This document shows positions 48,011-60,075 of a stretch of 64,000 nt of DNA, one piece after another. The translations under genes and the position numbers were made by a program. Origin of the DNA: Poecilobothrus nobilitatus (taxonomy: Eukaryota > Arthropoda > Insecta > Diptera > Dolichopodidae). The notes under the pieces were generated by a model that saw only the letters and a list, made by a program, of their open reading frames with translations, made no database searches and was not told where the DNA came from. The DNA is taken from positions 114,021,996-114,085,995 of the forward strand of contig OX352774.1 in assembly GCA_947095535.1 (NCBI GenBank), in the 5' to 3' direction. How positions within the stretch are numbered: position 1 is the first letter of the stretch; each line of letters starts with the position of its first letter.

Positions 48011-48066
48011 ATCTAATTATTTTTTTTGGGGCGTCGGTGGCCTAGTGAGTAAGAGCGTATTAAATA

Positions 48067-48859
48067 TCGATGATTTAGAACGCAAAAGTGCTAAGTAACA
48101 TTTTTTTCAAAATACGTTTTTTTACACTAATACTAATATCGGATGATGTTCTTTCAGTGTATAAACTTCTCATAAGTGTGCGTTAATTAGTTTCCGAGAT
48201 CCTTGTGCTACAAAAAGGTTAAGTACAAGGACGAAGAACACAAAAATGCTAAGTACTTTCTTAGAATGTTTGTACTACAAATAAATGTATACTGATTAGA
48301 CGCAAATGTGCTAAGTACGGCACTTAGAACTTTACCACCACAAAATTTATAAATTAATCAAATACAAAATTGCTAAGTGCTTACTTAGAATTTTTGTTCT
48401 ACAAATAAATGTATACTTATTAAATGCAAAAATGCTAAGTACGGCACTTAAAATTATGCAACTACAAAAATTTATAAATTGATCAAACACAAAAATGCTA
48501 AGTGCTTACTTAGAATTTTTGTACTACAAATAAATGTATACTTATTAAATGCAAAAATGCTAAGTACGGCCCTTAAAATTATGCAACTACAAAAATTGGA
48601 ATTGTAGTAGGCATTTTATGCTAACTGCACAAAATACACAGACCTTCCTGTACAAAATCTCAGGTTTTATTAAAAATTTTTTTTTGAAGCTAAAAGCTAA
48701 TATAAGTAGTTTTTAAAGAAAAAAACTAAAAACCAAAAAAGCTTTGGTGCAATTTTCTAACTTGCACGGATTTTTTTCTGCGAGTTCTCAAACTTTCAAA
48801 ACGCTCCTGTGGAAAATTTTAAATTTGTTACTTAGCATTTTTACGTTCTAAACCATCGA
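48067..48859. mobile_element. 793-bp TIR element nested in a SINE, with 62-bp tandem core
   Basis: The terminal inverted repeats begin TCGATGATTTAGAACG (left, 48067) and TCGATGGTTTAGAACG (right, inverted, ending 48859). They match at 31 of 34 positions. TA flanks both ends (48065-48066 and 48860-48861). The centre is a tandem array in which tgctaagt recurs every 62-63 bp (48247, 48309, 48371, 48433, 48496, 48558). Two alternating unit types give a 124-bp higher period. The same tgctaagta word forms the inner end of both TIRs. There is no coding capacity. Confidence 0.9.
48247..48600 (+). repeat. 62-bp alternating tandem repeat inside the nested element
   Basis: Units of type 1 have tgctaagtgcttacttagaa and a following 'tttgtactacaaataaatgta'. 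Units of type 2 have tgctaagtacggcacttaaaa and 'tatgcaactacaaaaattta'. They alternate type 1, type 2 three times. Later copies are nearly identical to each other, so the array is younger than or more homogenised than its flanks. Confidence 0.9.
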
Positions 48860-49021
48860 TATGCTGTAAACACCGAGGGAGTGTGGATTCGAATCCCACA
48901 CACGTCGTAAGAGTTTTTCCCCCTTACGACACTTACAGCCACGACTGAACAGGAAAGGCTCTGTAATTTTTTATATGGCAGAGAAATGCATTTAAAAAAA
49001 AAAAAAAATCTAATTATTTTT

Positions 49022-49235
49022 AGAATCTTTTGGAATAGGTAACATATCGTTTTATCGAACAATTTTCTTTTAATTAATTTAATCTTTTGTTTTTTTTTTT
49101 TTTTTGTCTAATACCACTACATTGGACCGTATAAAGAATTTCACTCTCTATAGATTTTTTAATAGATATAAGTTTAATCTCAACAAATTAGTAATTTAAT
49201 TTAATTATGAAATATAAGCTACTCTTCACTCTTCT
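49022..49235. other. AT-rich spacer
   Basis: No feature is seen apart from poly(T) near 49090-49105. Confidence 0.5.
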
Positions 49236-49730
49236 GTAAAGGTCGATTCCAACTACAATAGTATATGGCCCAGCCATAACGACGATGTACCGTAATGACA
49301 CCGCACTTCTATTCACATTATACCAACGTCGAACGGGACGATGACCTATTTTTTTCATAAATTTGTTTACAAAATAATATAACTAATATTAAATTCACAT
49401 TGTCATCAAGTTGACCAATTCACACATAACGAAAATATAATTTTGATTTTTTTTTTAATTTTCATTTTCATTTGTAATTATATGAATTTTATATTCACAC
49501 TATATACCGGCAGCGATGACTTGACGATGTTTGGCGGTCAAAAGTAAGTTATTTACGGTACCGTTTAAACATTTTGAATTATTACTGTACCGTTTCAATA
49601 AGTCTATTGTTCAAAGGGAATATATTCATAAGAAATGCATAATATAAATAAAAATCCCGTCATCGACACATCGACAATCCCGACTGCGTACATTTTAAGC
49701 AGTTTCTAACAGTTCTTGACGGGTACATGT
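49236..49730. repeat. Unidentified element with internal TTCACA...CGATGAC repeats
   Basis: This stretch is less AT-rich than its flanks. A block 'ttcacattataccaacgtcg..gacgatgacc' at about 49313-49350 recurs in altered form at about 49493-49532 (ttcacactatataccggcagcgatgacttgacgatg). The word gtaccgt occurs at 49292, 49557 and 49586, with one copy in inverted context. I see no clean TIR pair or coding sequence. It is possibly the remains of a DNA transposon with subterminal repeats. Confidence 0.35.
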
Positions 49731-52700
49731 TAAAATTTTAATGATAAGCTCAGACTTTTTTATTTTCTGCAAACTTATTGTGTTCCTTTGAAAGAGAAAC
49801 CTAACACTTGAATATTGAAAACAGATTGCACCCTAACCAAAGATTGTTGACATCAATAATATCACATAGAATTGTTGATAATGTTTTAATACTGGTGAAA
49901 CACAAAATGCAATTCCAAATAAAATATTCAAAAGTTTTTGAAAATATTTGATTGTATACTTGTAAGATATCTGCAATAATACAATTTTCAACCACCTACT
50001 TTGTCTATTCCTAGAATTTTTTAACGTTATTAATAATTAATTAAATTGGAACGTCTAACTTTAAAATTTCTTTAAAAATCTTTTAAAAAAAAAATTTTTT
50101 TTAGCAAGGACAATTAAAACAAAACTTTTCAATATCCTTTTGCTAAAAATATCCTATAACTTTTATAAAAATTTTAAATTTTTGTATATGATTCTTAAAG
50201 ATATTCTTGTAAATTTATTTTTAAAAAAAAAAATCATCTACAAATATAATTAGCAATGCTTTTTCACATTGTATTCAAAGTTAAAACATGAAAACTTACA
50301 AAAATACTCTAGTGACTGAATGAAAAATTGAAAAATGAATTTTTAAGAAAAACACGCGTTTTTTTTTTTTGTTTTGGTTTCGATAAATGGATTTGTTGGA
50401 CATAGAGAATAAAAGTACAATATGTATGTAATTTTTAAATAAATTTTAATTTATGTATTCAAAAAAAAAAAAAAAACAATTAATATTATTCGTCGGTTTA
50501 ATATTTTATGATATTTCACTGATTTTTTTTTTTTTTTTTTTTTTTAGTGTTAAATTCCATCATGTTAAATTTATTTGTTTTGGTTTTAACAATTGATGAT
50601 GAGTATGTGAAGTCAACAACACATTTTGACGTTGATAAAATATGCGGAACATTCAAAAATAAAAATTTTATAAATATAAAATATAAAAACAAATAAAAAT
50701 ACAATAAAAAAAAAAACAAATACAAAAAAAAAAACAAACTAAAATAGAAAATCCAAAAATAACAGTTGAAAATTATATTTTCTTTTGTTTTTCTTTCTGT
50801 TTTTATTTTGATTTTATTTTTTTTTTTTTTTTGAAAGTTTTTAAACATATACAAAACAACAAAAAGAAACGAAAACAAAATGAAATGAAAGAAAAAAAAA
50901 AATAATAATTTTTGAAAAGTAATTTGTCTTATTCCTTATTTTTATTTAACGGTATTAATATTATAATATATTTATATTTAAAAAAAAAAATATATATATT
51001 TTTATTATTTTATTAATGTGTATAGTATAAATTTTGTAATACGAGATTTTTTTTGTTTTTTTTTTTTTGACAATTTGACACATGACATAATAATGATCGA
51101 TGTGACATTTAAAGGTTATTTTTCAATTTTAGGATAACTTTTGGAAGTTTTTCTTCTAATTCTTCAATAAATAATAATTATGTAAGATTGAAATAGAATA
51201 CAATACATGAAAACAATTTATAAAAGGAGGGGGAAAATAAATTTTCTTTTTTCTCTCATTAATATTTAATTGTTCTAAACTAATCATTCTTTAATGATTT
51301 TTCTTATAATTTCATATTTTGTTTTTCGTCAAAATCAAAATTAAATTCAAAATTTATTTAAATTCAAAATCATATTTTTGAATATTCTTAGACATTATTT
51401 TATTTTTGTTTAGTGTTATCAGGCTATCCTGACTGTGATTTTGATTTTATCAATATCTGATACGAAATATATTCTGAATAAAATAAGGTTTTTCTTTTTA
51501 AAACGATCTTATTTCGTTTATTTATTTCATATATATACCTTTCGTTTTTACCGTCGTCCTTTATTTAAGAAGCACAAAACCACAGCTAGATCATGTTTAA
51601 CTTGAAGGAAGTATTTTAGTTGTCTGTTGAACTGATTGTCGTTAGTTTGTCATATCAGGTACAATTAGGCAACTCTAAAGAGGGCCTAAATAAAGAGAAC
51701 TTTTGTTGCATGCTGAACGTGTTTACGGTTAGTTTGCTTTATTTTATAATCGCAAGAAAAGAGAGCTCTGAATTTGTAACAAGCAATTATTAAAACAAAA
51801 CGTTACGTTATTTATTTTCGAAGTTTACGTTTCTCAGCTTTTGAAAAAGAAATAATCACATAAGGTACAAGGCACTCTTAAAATTAGTTATTTTGAGATA
51901 TTACTTTCGTCACACTCTATCTATTAGCTGAGTACTGGTAGAGATCGTTAGATATAATTTTCAGTTTTACCTTTCCGCTCCCCTCTTTTTTTATATTTTT
52001 TTAAATAATTCCAAATTAATATCCTATTAGACAAATTTATACATTTTTCTTATAAATTTTTCTTACTTCGAAAATTTATTTATTTTCTTCAAATCAATCA
52101 AAAATTTAAAAATTCTTTATAAATTCAAAATCTTTAATATTTTCATAAAATAAAACAAACAGAGTAAAATTTTGAATAATTTATTATATAATTTTTTTTT
52201 TTTCATTTTTCCATTTTATATTTTTTCACAATAAATTTTTATTTTCAAAATTTATTTAAAAATTTTATTTGGAGTTTGGTTTTTGTTTTTTTTTTTGATC
52301 CTTCGAAAATCACTATTACAAATTTTTCTTCTGAAATTTCCGACAAAGAAATGTCAGAAAAAACGTACTGATATCTGAAATCCATTAAAGTTACTATCAG
52401 CAAAGAAATAATTTTTTTATCAATAAAACTTGAGGCCTATTTTAAAAATAAAAAACAAAAAAATTTAAAGCAAAACAAAACACATTTTCGCAATTCCACA
52501 ATAAGAAGAACTAAACATTACACAATTTTGAATTTCCTCTAATCAACATTTTATCCTGAAGCAATTTTTATTTATTTATTTATTTTTTCTTACCAAAAAA
52601 AAACATTATATTATATACTTTTATGTATTTTTATATATAATTTGAATTTCTTATAAGTTTTGATTATGATCTTTACAATAACAAAAATCATCCGGACCGC

Positions 52701-54590
52701 AAATTTAAACTTTACAGCAAAGTTACATATAAAAATAAAAAAAAAAAAATAAAAAAATTACTGAAATGGAAAAGAATTTCAAAAGGACAAAAAAAAAAAA
52801 AAAAAAAGAATTTTTATCCATAAAATGAATCATTAAAACATTGACTTTATTATAATTGATTCAAAGTCCTGTCGGGTTATTTTGTTTTTTGTCTTTTGAG
52901 TTCATTTTTTTTATGATTTTAATGTTCCTTTTTTTTCATTATAATTTCAAATTAGGCTATAAAATATTTGAACAAAAAAAAAAATCAGAAAGGTTTTTTT
53001 TACTGTTATTAAAAAATTCAAGGTTATTAATTTATTCAAGGTTCAAATAAATTCGTTTAATGCACTGTGTAGTCAAATCAGTTAAGAAAACATCTTTTTT
53101 TGATAAATGAATGAATAAAATATTATAATTAATGTTTGTATGTTAGGCACTAAAATAATGAACTTGAATATTTTGAATATTGGTTTTACAAAAATATTTA
53201 TTTTATATCAATAAAATTGTATGAAGGTGGTTTTTAACTTGATTATTATGACCTTGTAACATGTATCACCTGCCATGTAATCACATTGGGATATCTGAAA
53301 TATTTAATTTTTTTTTGTAATCTAGTGACCTTGTAGTAAATTTTTAAAAGATAAAAAGCAAAAATTTTTCAGTTCAACTATACTTTAAATGTAAAATACG
53401 TAAACAAACTCACCCCTTTACTTTAAAACTTTCCAAATGGCTGGGAACAATTTATTTGAAGAAACAGTCTATTGCTAAAATGAATATACCTCCAAATACT
53501 GAAAACAAATTTAAGTATATCATTATAGAATTATAATCCAAAATGAATATCCTTTTCGATTACACTTATCAATTCACTATCAAACTTTTACCTCTCCCCA
53601 TCCACATTCCAAAGAGTGCCTTACTACTATTTATTTTTTTAGTGACAAAATATAACTCTACCCTCTACCAATTCGATAGAGTGAATGTTCTCTAAATTAT
53701 ACGGACTGGAGTGGATGTCCTCTAAATTATTTCAAATTCAAACTTAGAAAAATTAATTTTTCTTAATCAAATGAATGTAAATGTGGTATAAGTGTATTCT
53801 TCCGAATTATTTCTTAAACAAACCTAAAAATATGCAATATTTTGTATAATTCTTATCTTAAGATGGGGAACATTTTAAAAACCTATTTTAAAGGTCTACC
53901 ATTGTTAGGTACATGACGTACTAACCAAGAGAACTTACTTGGTGATATTAACCAGATTTTAATCTTTATTGGTGGTAATCATTTCTGATAAGAAAAATAT
54001 TATAAAAAAAATTAGTTTACAATTACAATCCGCCTTATGACGGAATTTACGATAATAATTATTAAAATGTATTATTTAATCATAATAAAAGAAGGATTCC
54101 ATAATGGTCCTAACAGTAGATTGCTTTGCAAACTTTAAATATTTTTGCAAATTGTAAAACAGAATATTAAGGCAGAGAAGAATATATTTGATGGAAGCAT
54201 ATTCACAACCAATAAGTTCTCATAACAAGTTTTAAACCATCCGATGCGTACAAATGAACACTTGAAGCCTCTCTGACTTTATTGTTTTTAAATAAATTTT
54301 ATATTTTCATGTTTATATAAATTCCGAATATACCTTATTTATATTATTATGTACATCAAATCGTGTGGACTTCCTTTTAAAAAGAACTTTTTAGTGCATT
54401 CATAACAAGAACCTTCTAAAATAGCAAAAAACCTGATATTAATCATTAGTTTTATCAATAAATTTTTACTAGAATTTTTAATTTTCTTAACTTTAAACGA
54501 TAGAAAATTTCATAAAATTTACAAATTAAAAAATGATTAAACGTTTTTACGGTTATTTACAGTTATATAAAACCAATATTTTATAAAACA
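49731..54590. other. Long AT-rich stretch, simple sequence
   Basis: This is the longest featureless part of the window. It has a 23-T run at 50523-50545, A-runs at 50461-50476 and 52785-52807, T-runs and A/T microsatellites. The 120-codon minus-strand frame at 50516-50878 is Lys/Phe low complexity. A 'gagtg-atgt-ctctaaattat' unit is duplicated near 53680-53730. A small less AT-rich island at 51555-51780 matches nothing that I know. No gene is visible. Confidence 0.55.
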
Positions 54591-54599
54591 GATCGGAAA

Positions 54600-55660
54600 C
54601 CCTAAAAGATTGCAATTTTTTTTAAACTATACAAATGATCAGTAATATTCTTCTAATATATAAAGCAGAAATTCTGTTTGTTTGTTTGTGTGTTTGTTTG
54701 TGCCCTTTTCACGTAAAAACCACCAGTCCGATTGCAACCAAATTTTGCAGGAACATTTCTACGACCCCGGAAAGTGTTATAGGCTATATGGTATTTTGGT
54801 TCATTAACCCATTGCGGCCCGAGAGCCATTTAAAGCTTTTTCGTTTTTTCGTTGTCCTGCCTAAACGGTTTGATCGAATTTGTACAAATGTTCTTCTTAG
54901 CTTTGGACAGGTGCCGAAGAAATTTGGATGCAATATGTTACCCGGATTCGGCCCGGCGGGCTTTCAAAAAAATTTTTGTTTCCGATTTATGTCCAATTTT
55001 GTATGGTGGTGTTATGGTCCGAAAAAAAACCTGTGACAAATTTTTATGAAGTTCTGTTAACCCGTTTGGGCAGGAGAGCCGAACGAAGTTCATTAAATTT
55101 TTCTGTTGTCCTGCTTAAACGATTTGACCAATTGAGTTTAAAATTTACAATAATGTAGCTCTTTACCACAGGAGCTCACTGAGTTGATTTGGTTACGATC
55201 CATTAACCCGTTTCGGCACCAGGGGTCAATAAAAATTTTTAATTTCTTTGTTGTCGCACTTAAACGGTTTTACCAATTGAGTTGAAAATTTACAAAAGTG
55301 TAGATCTTTATAACAAAAGCTTTCTGAGATGATTTGGTTACGATACATTAACCCATCAGGCTTCAGGCCATGAAATTCTAATTTTTTGTTGTTGTGCTTA
55401 AACGATTTGACCCATTGAAAATTTGCACAAGTATTGCACTTTGGCACACAAACTCATTCAATAAATTTTGTGGTGATACATTAACACAATTCGACACGAT
55501 AGATTGTCAAAAGAAAAACTTTGTTTCTAATTTCTGTCTAATTTGGCAGGATGAATTTATGGCTCTAAATTAAGCCTGTGACAAAATGTTTGTTAACATT
55601 TGTTAACCCATTTCCGCACCAGCACTTATTAATAATATTTTGCTTAATTTTGTGTATTGT
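54600..55660 (+). repeat. Family-C repeat: degenerate tandem units of about 145 bp
   Basis: It opens with aatatataaagcagaaattctg, a TTTG/TGTG microsatellite and tccgattgcaaccaaatttt. The word 'cattaacccgttt(c/g)g' recurs at about 54802, 55056, 55201, 55346, 55479 and 55605. Spacings of about 145 bp are the rule in the middle. Each unit has a 'ttgttgtcctgcttaaacggtttgacc' block and 'aaaatttacaa'. The opening blocks resemble the start of non-autonomous repeats widespread in insects. The overlapping frames (up to 133 codons) have no motif and are repeat shadows. Confidence 0.65.
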
Positions 55661-57120
55661 TATTATTATTAAAAAGATATTTCCAACACTCTTTACTTTT
55701 ATCTATGCTAGTTTTAATATAAATAAATCTTAAATAAGTCGAATTGTTGAAATAGCTTAACGAAACGGAACAAAAAATTTATTCTAAGTTTTCTTTGAAA
55801 ATTCCGTGTTGGATCGGATAAATAGAACAGAACAGAATCAGATATAGCTTATAACAATAGCCAATATACAAGTATCATTAGGTACTGTAAAATTGGATGT
55901 GCCCGCGTCTTTTATCTGAAATACACTCAAAATAAACCAAAAACAAATAAATAAATTAACAAACAAACAGACTAACAGATGAAGCAACTTGCAGGAGAAT
56001 AATAGAAGTAGATTAAAAATTCATTCTGATCTCTAACGCATTGTTTTCATTAGTAAATTTTAATTAACAATTTTTACAGATTAATTAACTAACCTAAATG
56101 TTTTGTTTCCAACAAAATTAATTTTTAATTTTTAACTTTAAATAAAATTTCATTTTATATAAAAACAAATTTTTAGTAAATAATTTTCTGAATTTATTAC
56201 AAAAAAAAAAAAAAAATTAACAGAGATATAAAATAAATCATTAAAAATTCTTTACCGACAAATTTTCTACTCCAATTCTCTATTTCAATTTTCCAATAAA
56301 ATTGATATCCTGGAATTAGCATGGTAAAATGTTTTGGTAAATTCATTTTTTTTTTTTTTTTTTTAATTATTATTAATCACGAACGAATCAACTAAATCTA
56401 ACCAAATAACTAATAGATTCTATTTATTTTTTTTTGTTTTTTTTTTTAAATACAAATTTATGTGTTAAACAAAGAGTTAACAGAAAACAGCTAACTAAAA
56501 ACTCAATAATACTTTGAATTTAGATTATTGTATTATTTAGTATTAAATAAAAGGATTCACTGACCGCAAATGTCAGTGAATTTGAATGAATTTGATTTTA
56601 CAATAAAAAATGTTTCCATTTTTGTTTCTTTTTTGTATTTCTCTTACCAAAAAACCAAATTTTGATGGCTTTGGTTATTGTGGGTCCATATAATGTTATA
56701 ACTTAAATATTATAAAAAAAAAAAAAAAAATGTTAAAAATAAAATTGTACCTATTTTGCAATAATAATGTCCATTTTACTTTTAATTTGTCTGTCTTCTT
56801 TATATTTTCCCCTCTATGAACAATTTTAGATAGACTGGACGACCCTTATTTGAAGAAGAAATCGTTTACAAGTTTAATTTTTTAGTATTAATATTAAATT
56901 ATATTTCTTTTAAACACTTAGAGTTTGCACTTCAATTAATTTTTTACAGATTAGATAATAATCTGTATTCTTTCTCTATAGTTCTTGTATCTCGGCAGAC
57001 ATTCGCTCTTATTTTTATAACTTTTTTAAAAGCTTAACAATTTATTTTTAAACTTTAATTAACAAAAGAAAATATATCAAGTGTTGAACCACTATAATAC
57101 GTATCTGAAATATTCCTCCT
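55661..57120. other. AT-rich non-coding DNA
   Basis: No gene is visible. Poly(A)/poly(T) runs lie at 56200-56216, 56347-56365, 56427-56448 and 56714-56731. Confidence 0.5.
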
Positions 57121-57375
57121 TAAATACTCTAAACAAACTAGCGCTACAAACGAGCCCCCAAAGTCAAAAATGAACTAATCTCCAATATTTTCGGGTCTTA
57201 GTTCATTTTGAACTAACGCCCAATATTAATTATGAACTAACCCCCATAAAAAAACGAAATAATTCTCAAAAATATTTTTCGAATTTTTAAGGTTTAGTTC
57301 ATACGATTAATCTCCAAATTCTAAAAATGAACTAAAACCCAAAAATAAATGAACTGATTAATTGATTAAATTGAT
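57121..57375. repeat. Cluster of TGAACTAA motifs in both orientations
   Basis: The word tgaactaa followed by an (a/t/c)(c/g)ccca-type stretch occurs at about 57172, 57209, 57232 and 57328. Inverted copies (ttagttca) are near 57197 and 57295. Spacing is irregular. It is non-coding and of unknown origin. Confidence 0.5.
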
Positions 57376-57629
57376 TATAATTCTTTGCTGTTATTTGTAG
57401 AAGTTTCAAGGTCCTTAACATTCAAAAAAAAAAGCTTTCTAATTGGTTTGGTTAAAATATCCAATGGTTTGGTTAAATAAAGATCATCTGCCACCAAAAC
57501 AAAATTATTTCGATAATCCCAAAACACAGTTTTCTCAAAAAAAATCTGAATCTGTAAAAAAACGGATCATCATGAAATCGTACAACACGTCTTTAGAAGA
57601 TAACTAATAAAATACTGTAACTATATATG

Positions 57630-58355
57630 GAACATATATAGTTATAATGGAACAGCCTACTATATGTAACATTCATAGACTTCAAACGCTCTTTCAACAC
57701 AGTCATACGTAGCGCGATTTTGGCCGCACTTAAGAAACATAGAATTGCAGCAAAAACCATAAGCATGAAAAAAGCATTATACGAAAATGCAAGAACAGTT
57801 ATATCGCATAATGGTAAGCTGAGTACTCCAATCACAACAACAATAGGAGTAAGACAAACTGCTTATCACCACTATTATTCATAACAGTGCTCCATAAGTG
57901 TATGAGAGAACTCTCACAGAAACTGCAAAGTCTGGAATATGCCTATGACATTATTCTACTAAGCCACTAAACGGAAGAAATGCAGACCCCACAATCAATA
58001 AATTAACAGAAAAAGCTGAAAGTATAGAACTTCGAATAAACATAAATAAGCCCAACTGCATGAAAATCAACAACACAAGTCAAGTATCAATACTTATACA
58101 CAATAACCAATAGAAGAGGTATCAGAATTTGAATACTTGGGAAGCATATTAACGACAGATGATAGTGCAAATAGCGATATTGAACACAGAATAGCAAAAG
58201 CCAGAAGTGCTTTCGGAAGGCTATGGTCAATATGGAAATCAACACACTTAGCTCGCGAAACTAAAATTAGAATCTTCGAGGCACGTATAAAATTAGTATT
58301 GCTATATGGAAGCGAGACGTGGCTTGTATCTAAAAATAATATACAGAAACTATAA
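57630..58355 (+). pseudogene. LINE reverse transcriptase, degenerate copy 2
   Basis: This belongs to the same family as the copy at 43.4 kb. It reads WNSLLYVTFIDFKRSFN (motif A, from 57649), AALKKHRIAAK, then GVRQT (start of motif B, followed by a frameshift) and LEYAYDIILL (motif C; YAYD instead of YADD, near 57930-57960). An intact stretch at 58119-58355 gives VSEFEYLGSIL, HRIAKARSAFGRLW and KIRIFEARIKLVLLYGSETWLVSKNNIQKL. The RRKWRWIGH region present in copy 1 is missing: the copy stops at 58355. The minus-strand 103-codon frame is a shadow. Confidence 0.8.
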
Positions 58356-59222
58356 AAAGAATAAAAAAAGAGAAAAAAAAATAAAATACTATAAATTAGG
58401 CTCAATCCTCTCTACATATGGTTGTCAGATTTTACTAAAATGTTATTTTATCTATCCTTCAATTTTTTTTTTAATACGATTATATTAAATTTTACATTGC
58501 TATTAAATACAATAATATTGTAAATGTATCATAGAATAAATTAATAAAATAATTTTCAATGATTTTCTTCAGCGGTTTTGTTAATCATTTTAAAAAAATA
58601 AAAAAAATAAAAATTTTTAAAAGTGTTCATTCAAACGTTAAATATCGCGAATTAGGTTTTTAGAAAATTTTTATTTAATCTATAGAATAAAAAAAAAATA
58701 TTCCGATTTAATTTATTTTATGGTTAAATAAAACAAAAAAAAAACCTTTTATTTTAACTAATTTTTTAAATTCCTAATTAGTACACCTATACGAATAACG
58801 TGAATTTAATTTTAAGTTATTATTAGAATAATGTTATTTTAAATATTTTAACTTTTCACACGGTTAAATAGCATTTCAAGGACTAAAAGGAAAATTCTTA
58901 ATTATATGTAAAGAGTTTAAATTGGTTAAGGTACAGGTAGATGCAAACGAAAAAATAGCTTTCCAAATTAAACGTCATATAAAATCACTTTATGCCAGAC
59001 TTAGTTTTAATACAAATATGAAGATTACGTTCTAATTTTTCCTATCAATGAAATCATATTGTGAAATTTTCTAACCATAAAACACCAAAAACCATTTCTT
59101 TAATCTTGAATTAATAAAAATAAATTATACAATTATATGTTTTCCCATTTTTGGAAATGTATGTGCGTTGTTGCATTTCTTCCTGTTCAAATCAGTTTCA
59201 TACAATTAGCTGTGTTAAATAT
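58356..59222. other. AT-rich non-coding DNA
   Basis: No gene or repeat is recognised. Confidence 0.5.
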
Positions 59223-59635
59223 CTAGACCCCCGTATAACCGCAACCCTCTTCTATAATTTTAACAAATTCAGCACGATATTTCTTTGCAGTTTTAAATAA
59301 AAAGAACTCAGTGGCTATTAAGGCTTCATATTTGAAATTTCGTGAATACATGTCAAGTTGTATGCTAACGACTTCTGTAAAATTTGGTTGTACTAGAGCA
59401 GCAGGTTCATGAAGCTTGCACATCTTCGGAGTTGATTAAGCTAGACACCTGAAATCTAACAGAGGATGATAAAGTTTTATGGCAATAACTTCTGTAAAAT
59501 TTGATTGTGCTGGTTCAACATGATCGGGTAGCTATCATACAGCTCCAAAATTCATATAAATATACCTCGGTTCAAGTTTTCCCAGAGGTTATCCAAGAGT
59601 TGACATAGTCTACTCTACTGCACTCTTCCTCATTT
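59223..59635 (+). repeat. Family-B repeat, copy 2 (3' part)
   Basis: It contains two units of the family core: 'tgctaacgacttctgtaaaatttggttg...caggttcatgaagctt' and 'aagttttatggcaataacttctgtaaaatttgattgtgctggttcaac..gggtagctatcatacagctcc'. It ends with the diagnostic terminus gagttgacatagtctactct and gcactcttcctc. The 5' part with the GGGTATA and GTTTGCAACACC blocks is absent. The minus-strand 66-codon frame is a shadow. Confidence 0.7.
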
Positions 59636-59939
59636 TTTATTATTTATTTTTTATTGTCCGTAAATTATAAATTTTATTTAGCGCATACATATTATACACA
59701 ATAACAAAATAAAATCACTTTACATTAAAATCGGGTTATAAATACAAGTACCAAGTACCAAAACAATTGCCGGAGTAGAACCACGTTGTATTGAAAAGAC
59801 GAAAGTAGCGCGTTATACAAGAGTTAAGTGAATATATGATATAACTAACTACGTATATCTATTTTCAAAGAAACTTTGAAAAAGAAAATAGCAAATTAAC
59901 AAATTAAATTGTTCAAAGATGTACATTTAAAAAGAAAAT
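59636..59939. other. AT-rich spacer
   Basis: No feature is seen. Confidence 0.45.
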
Positions 59940-60075
59940 TACTCAATCTTTATCAATCGCAAGAGTGCAAATTGAAATCCTGCACAGATCGTAAGAGTTC
60001 TTAATCGGAAAATTGCTGAAAGAGGAATCTGCTTTTATATAATCCCCCTTGCGACCATATAACCTGTAAAATATA
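59940..60075 (+). mobile_element. Degenerate SINE fragment, interrupted
   Basis: gagtgcaaattgaaatcctg and cacagatcgtaagagtt match the SINE region from before the B box to the body. After about 40 extra bases, atcccccttgcgacc and ataacctgt match the next part of the body (attccccc, ttacgac, ttacagcc). The A-box region and tail are not recognisable. This is an old copy. Confidence 0.45.

Larger units (their letters stand above)
48011..49021 (+). mobile_element. tRNA-derived SINE, copy 5, split by a TIR element
   Basis: The SINE head (ggggcgtcggtggcctag, A-box-like TGGCCTAGTGAGTAAG at 48038-48053) breaks off at 48066. It resumes at 48860 with atgctgtaaacaccgaggga, the B box (GATTCGAATCC near 48886-48896), the cgtcgtaagag / cttacgac stem and a 17-base A tail. 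ATCTAATTATTTTT flanks the whole unit (48011-48024 and 49008-49021). The target duplication spans both parts, so the SINE came first and the TIR element (48067-48859) jumped into it later, between the A and B boxes. Confidence 0.95.

Noticed and set aside
50516..50878. 120-codon minus-strand frame
   Set aside because: Lys/Phe-rich translation of A/T homopolymers. No motif.
54635..55036. 133-codon plus-strand frame and overlapping ones
   Set aside because: Within family C. The three overlapping frames are all open over part of it and none has a domain.
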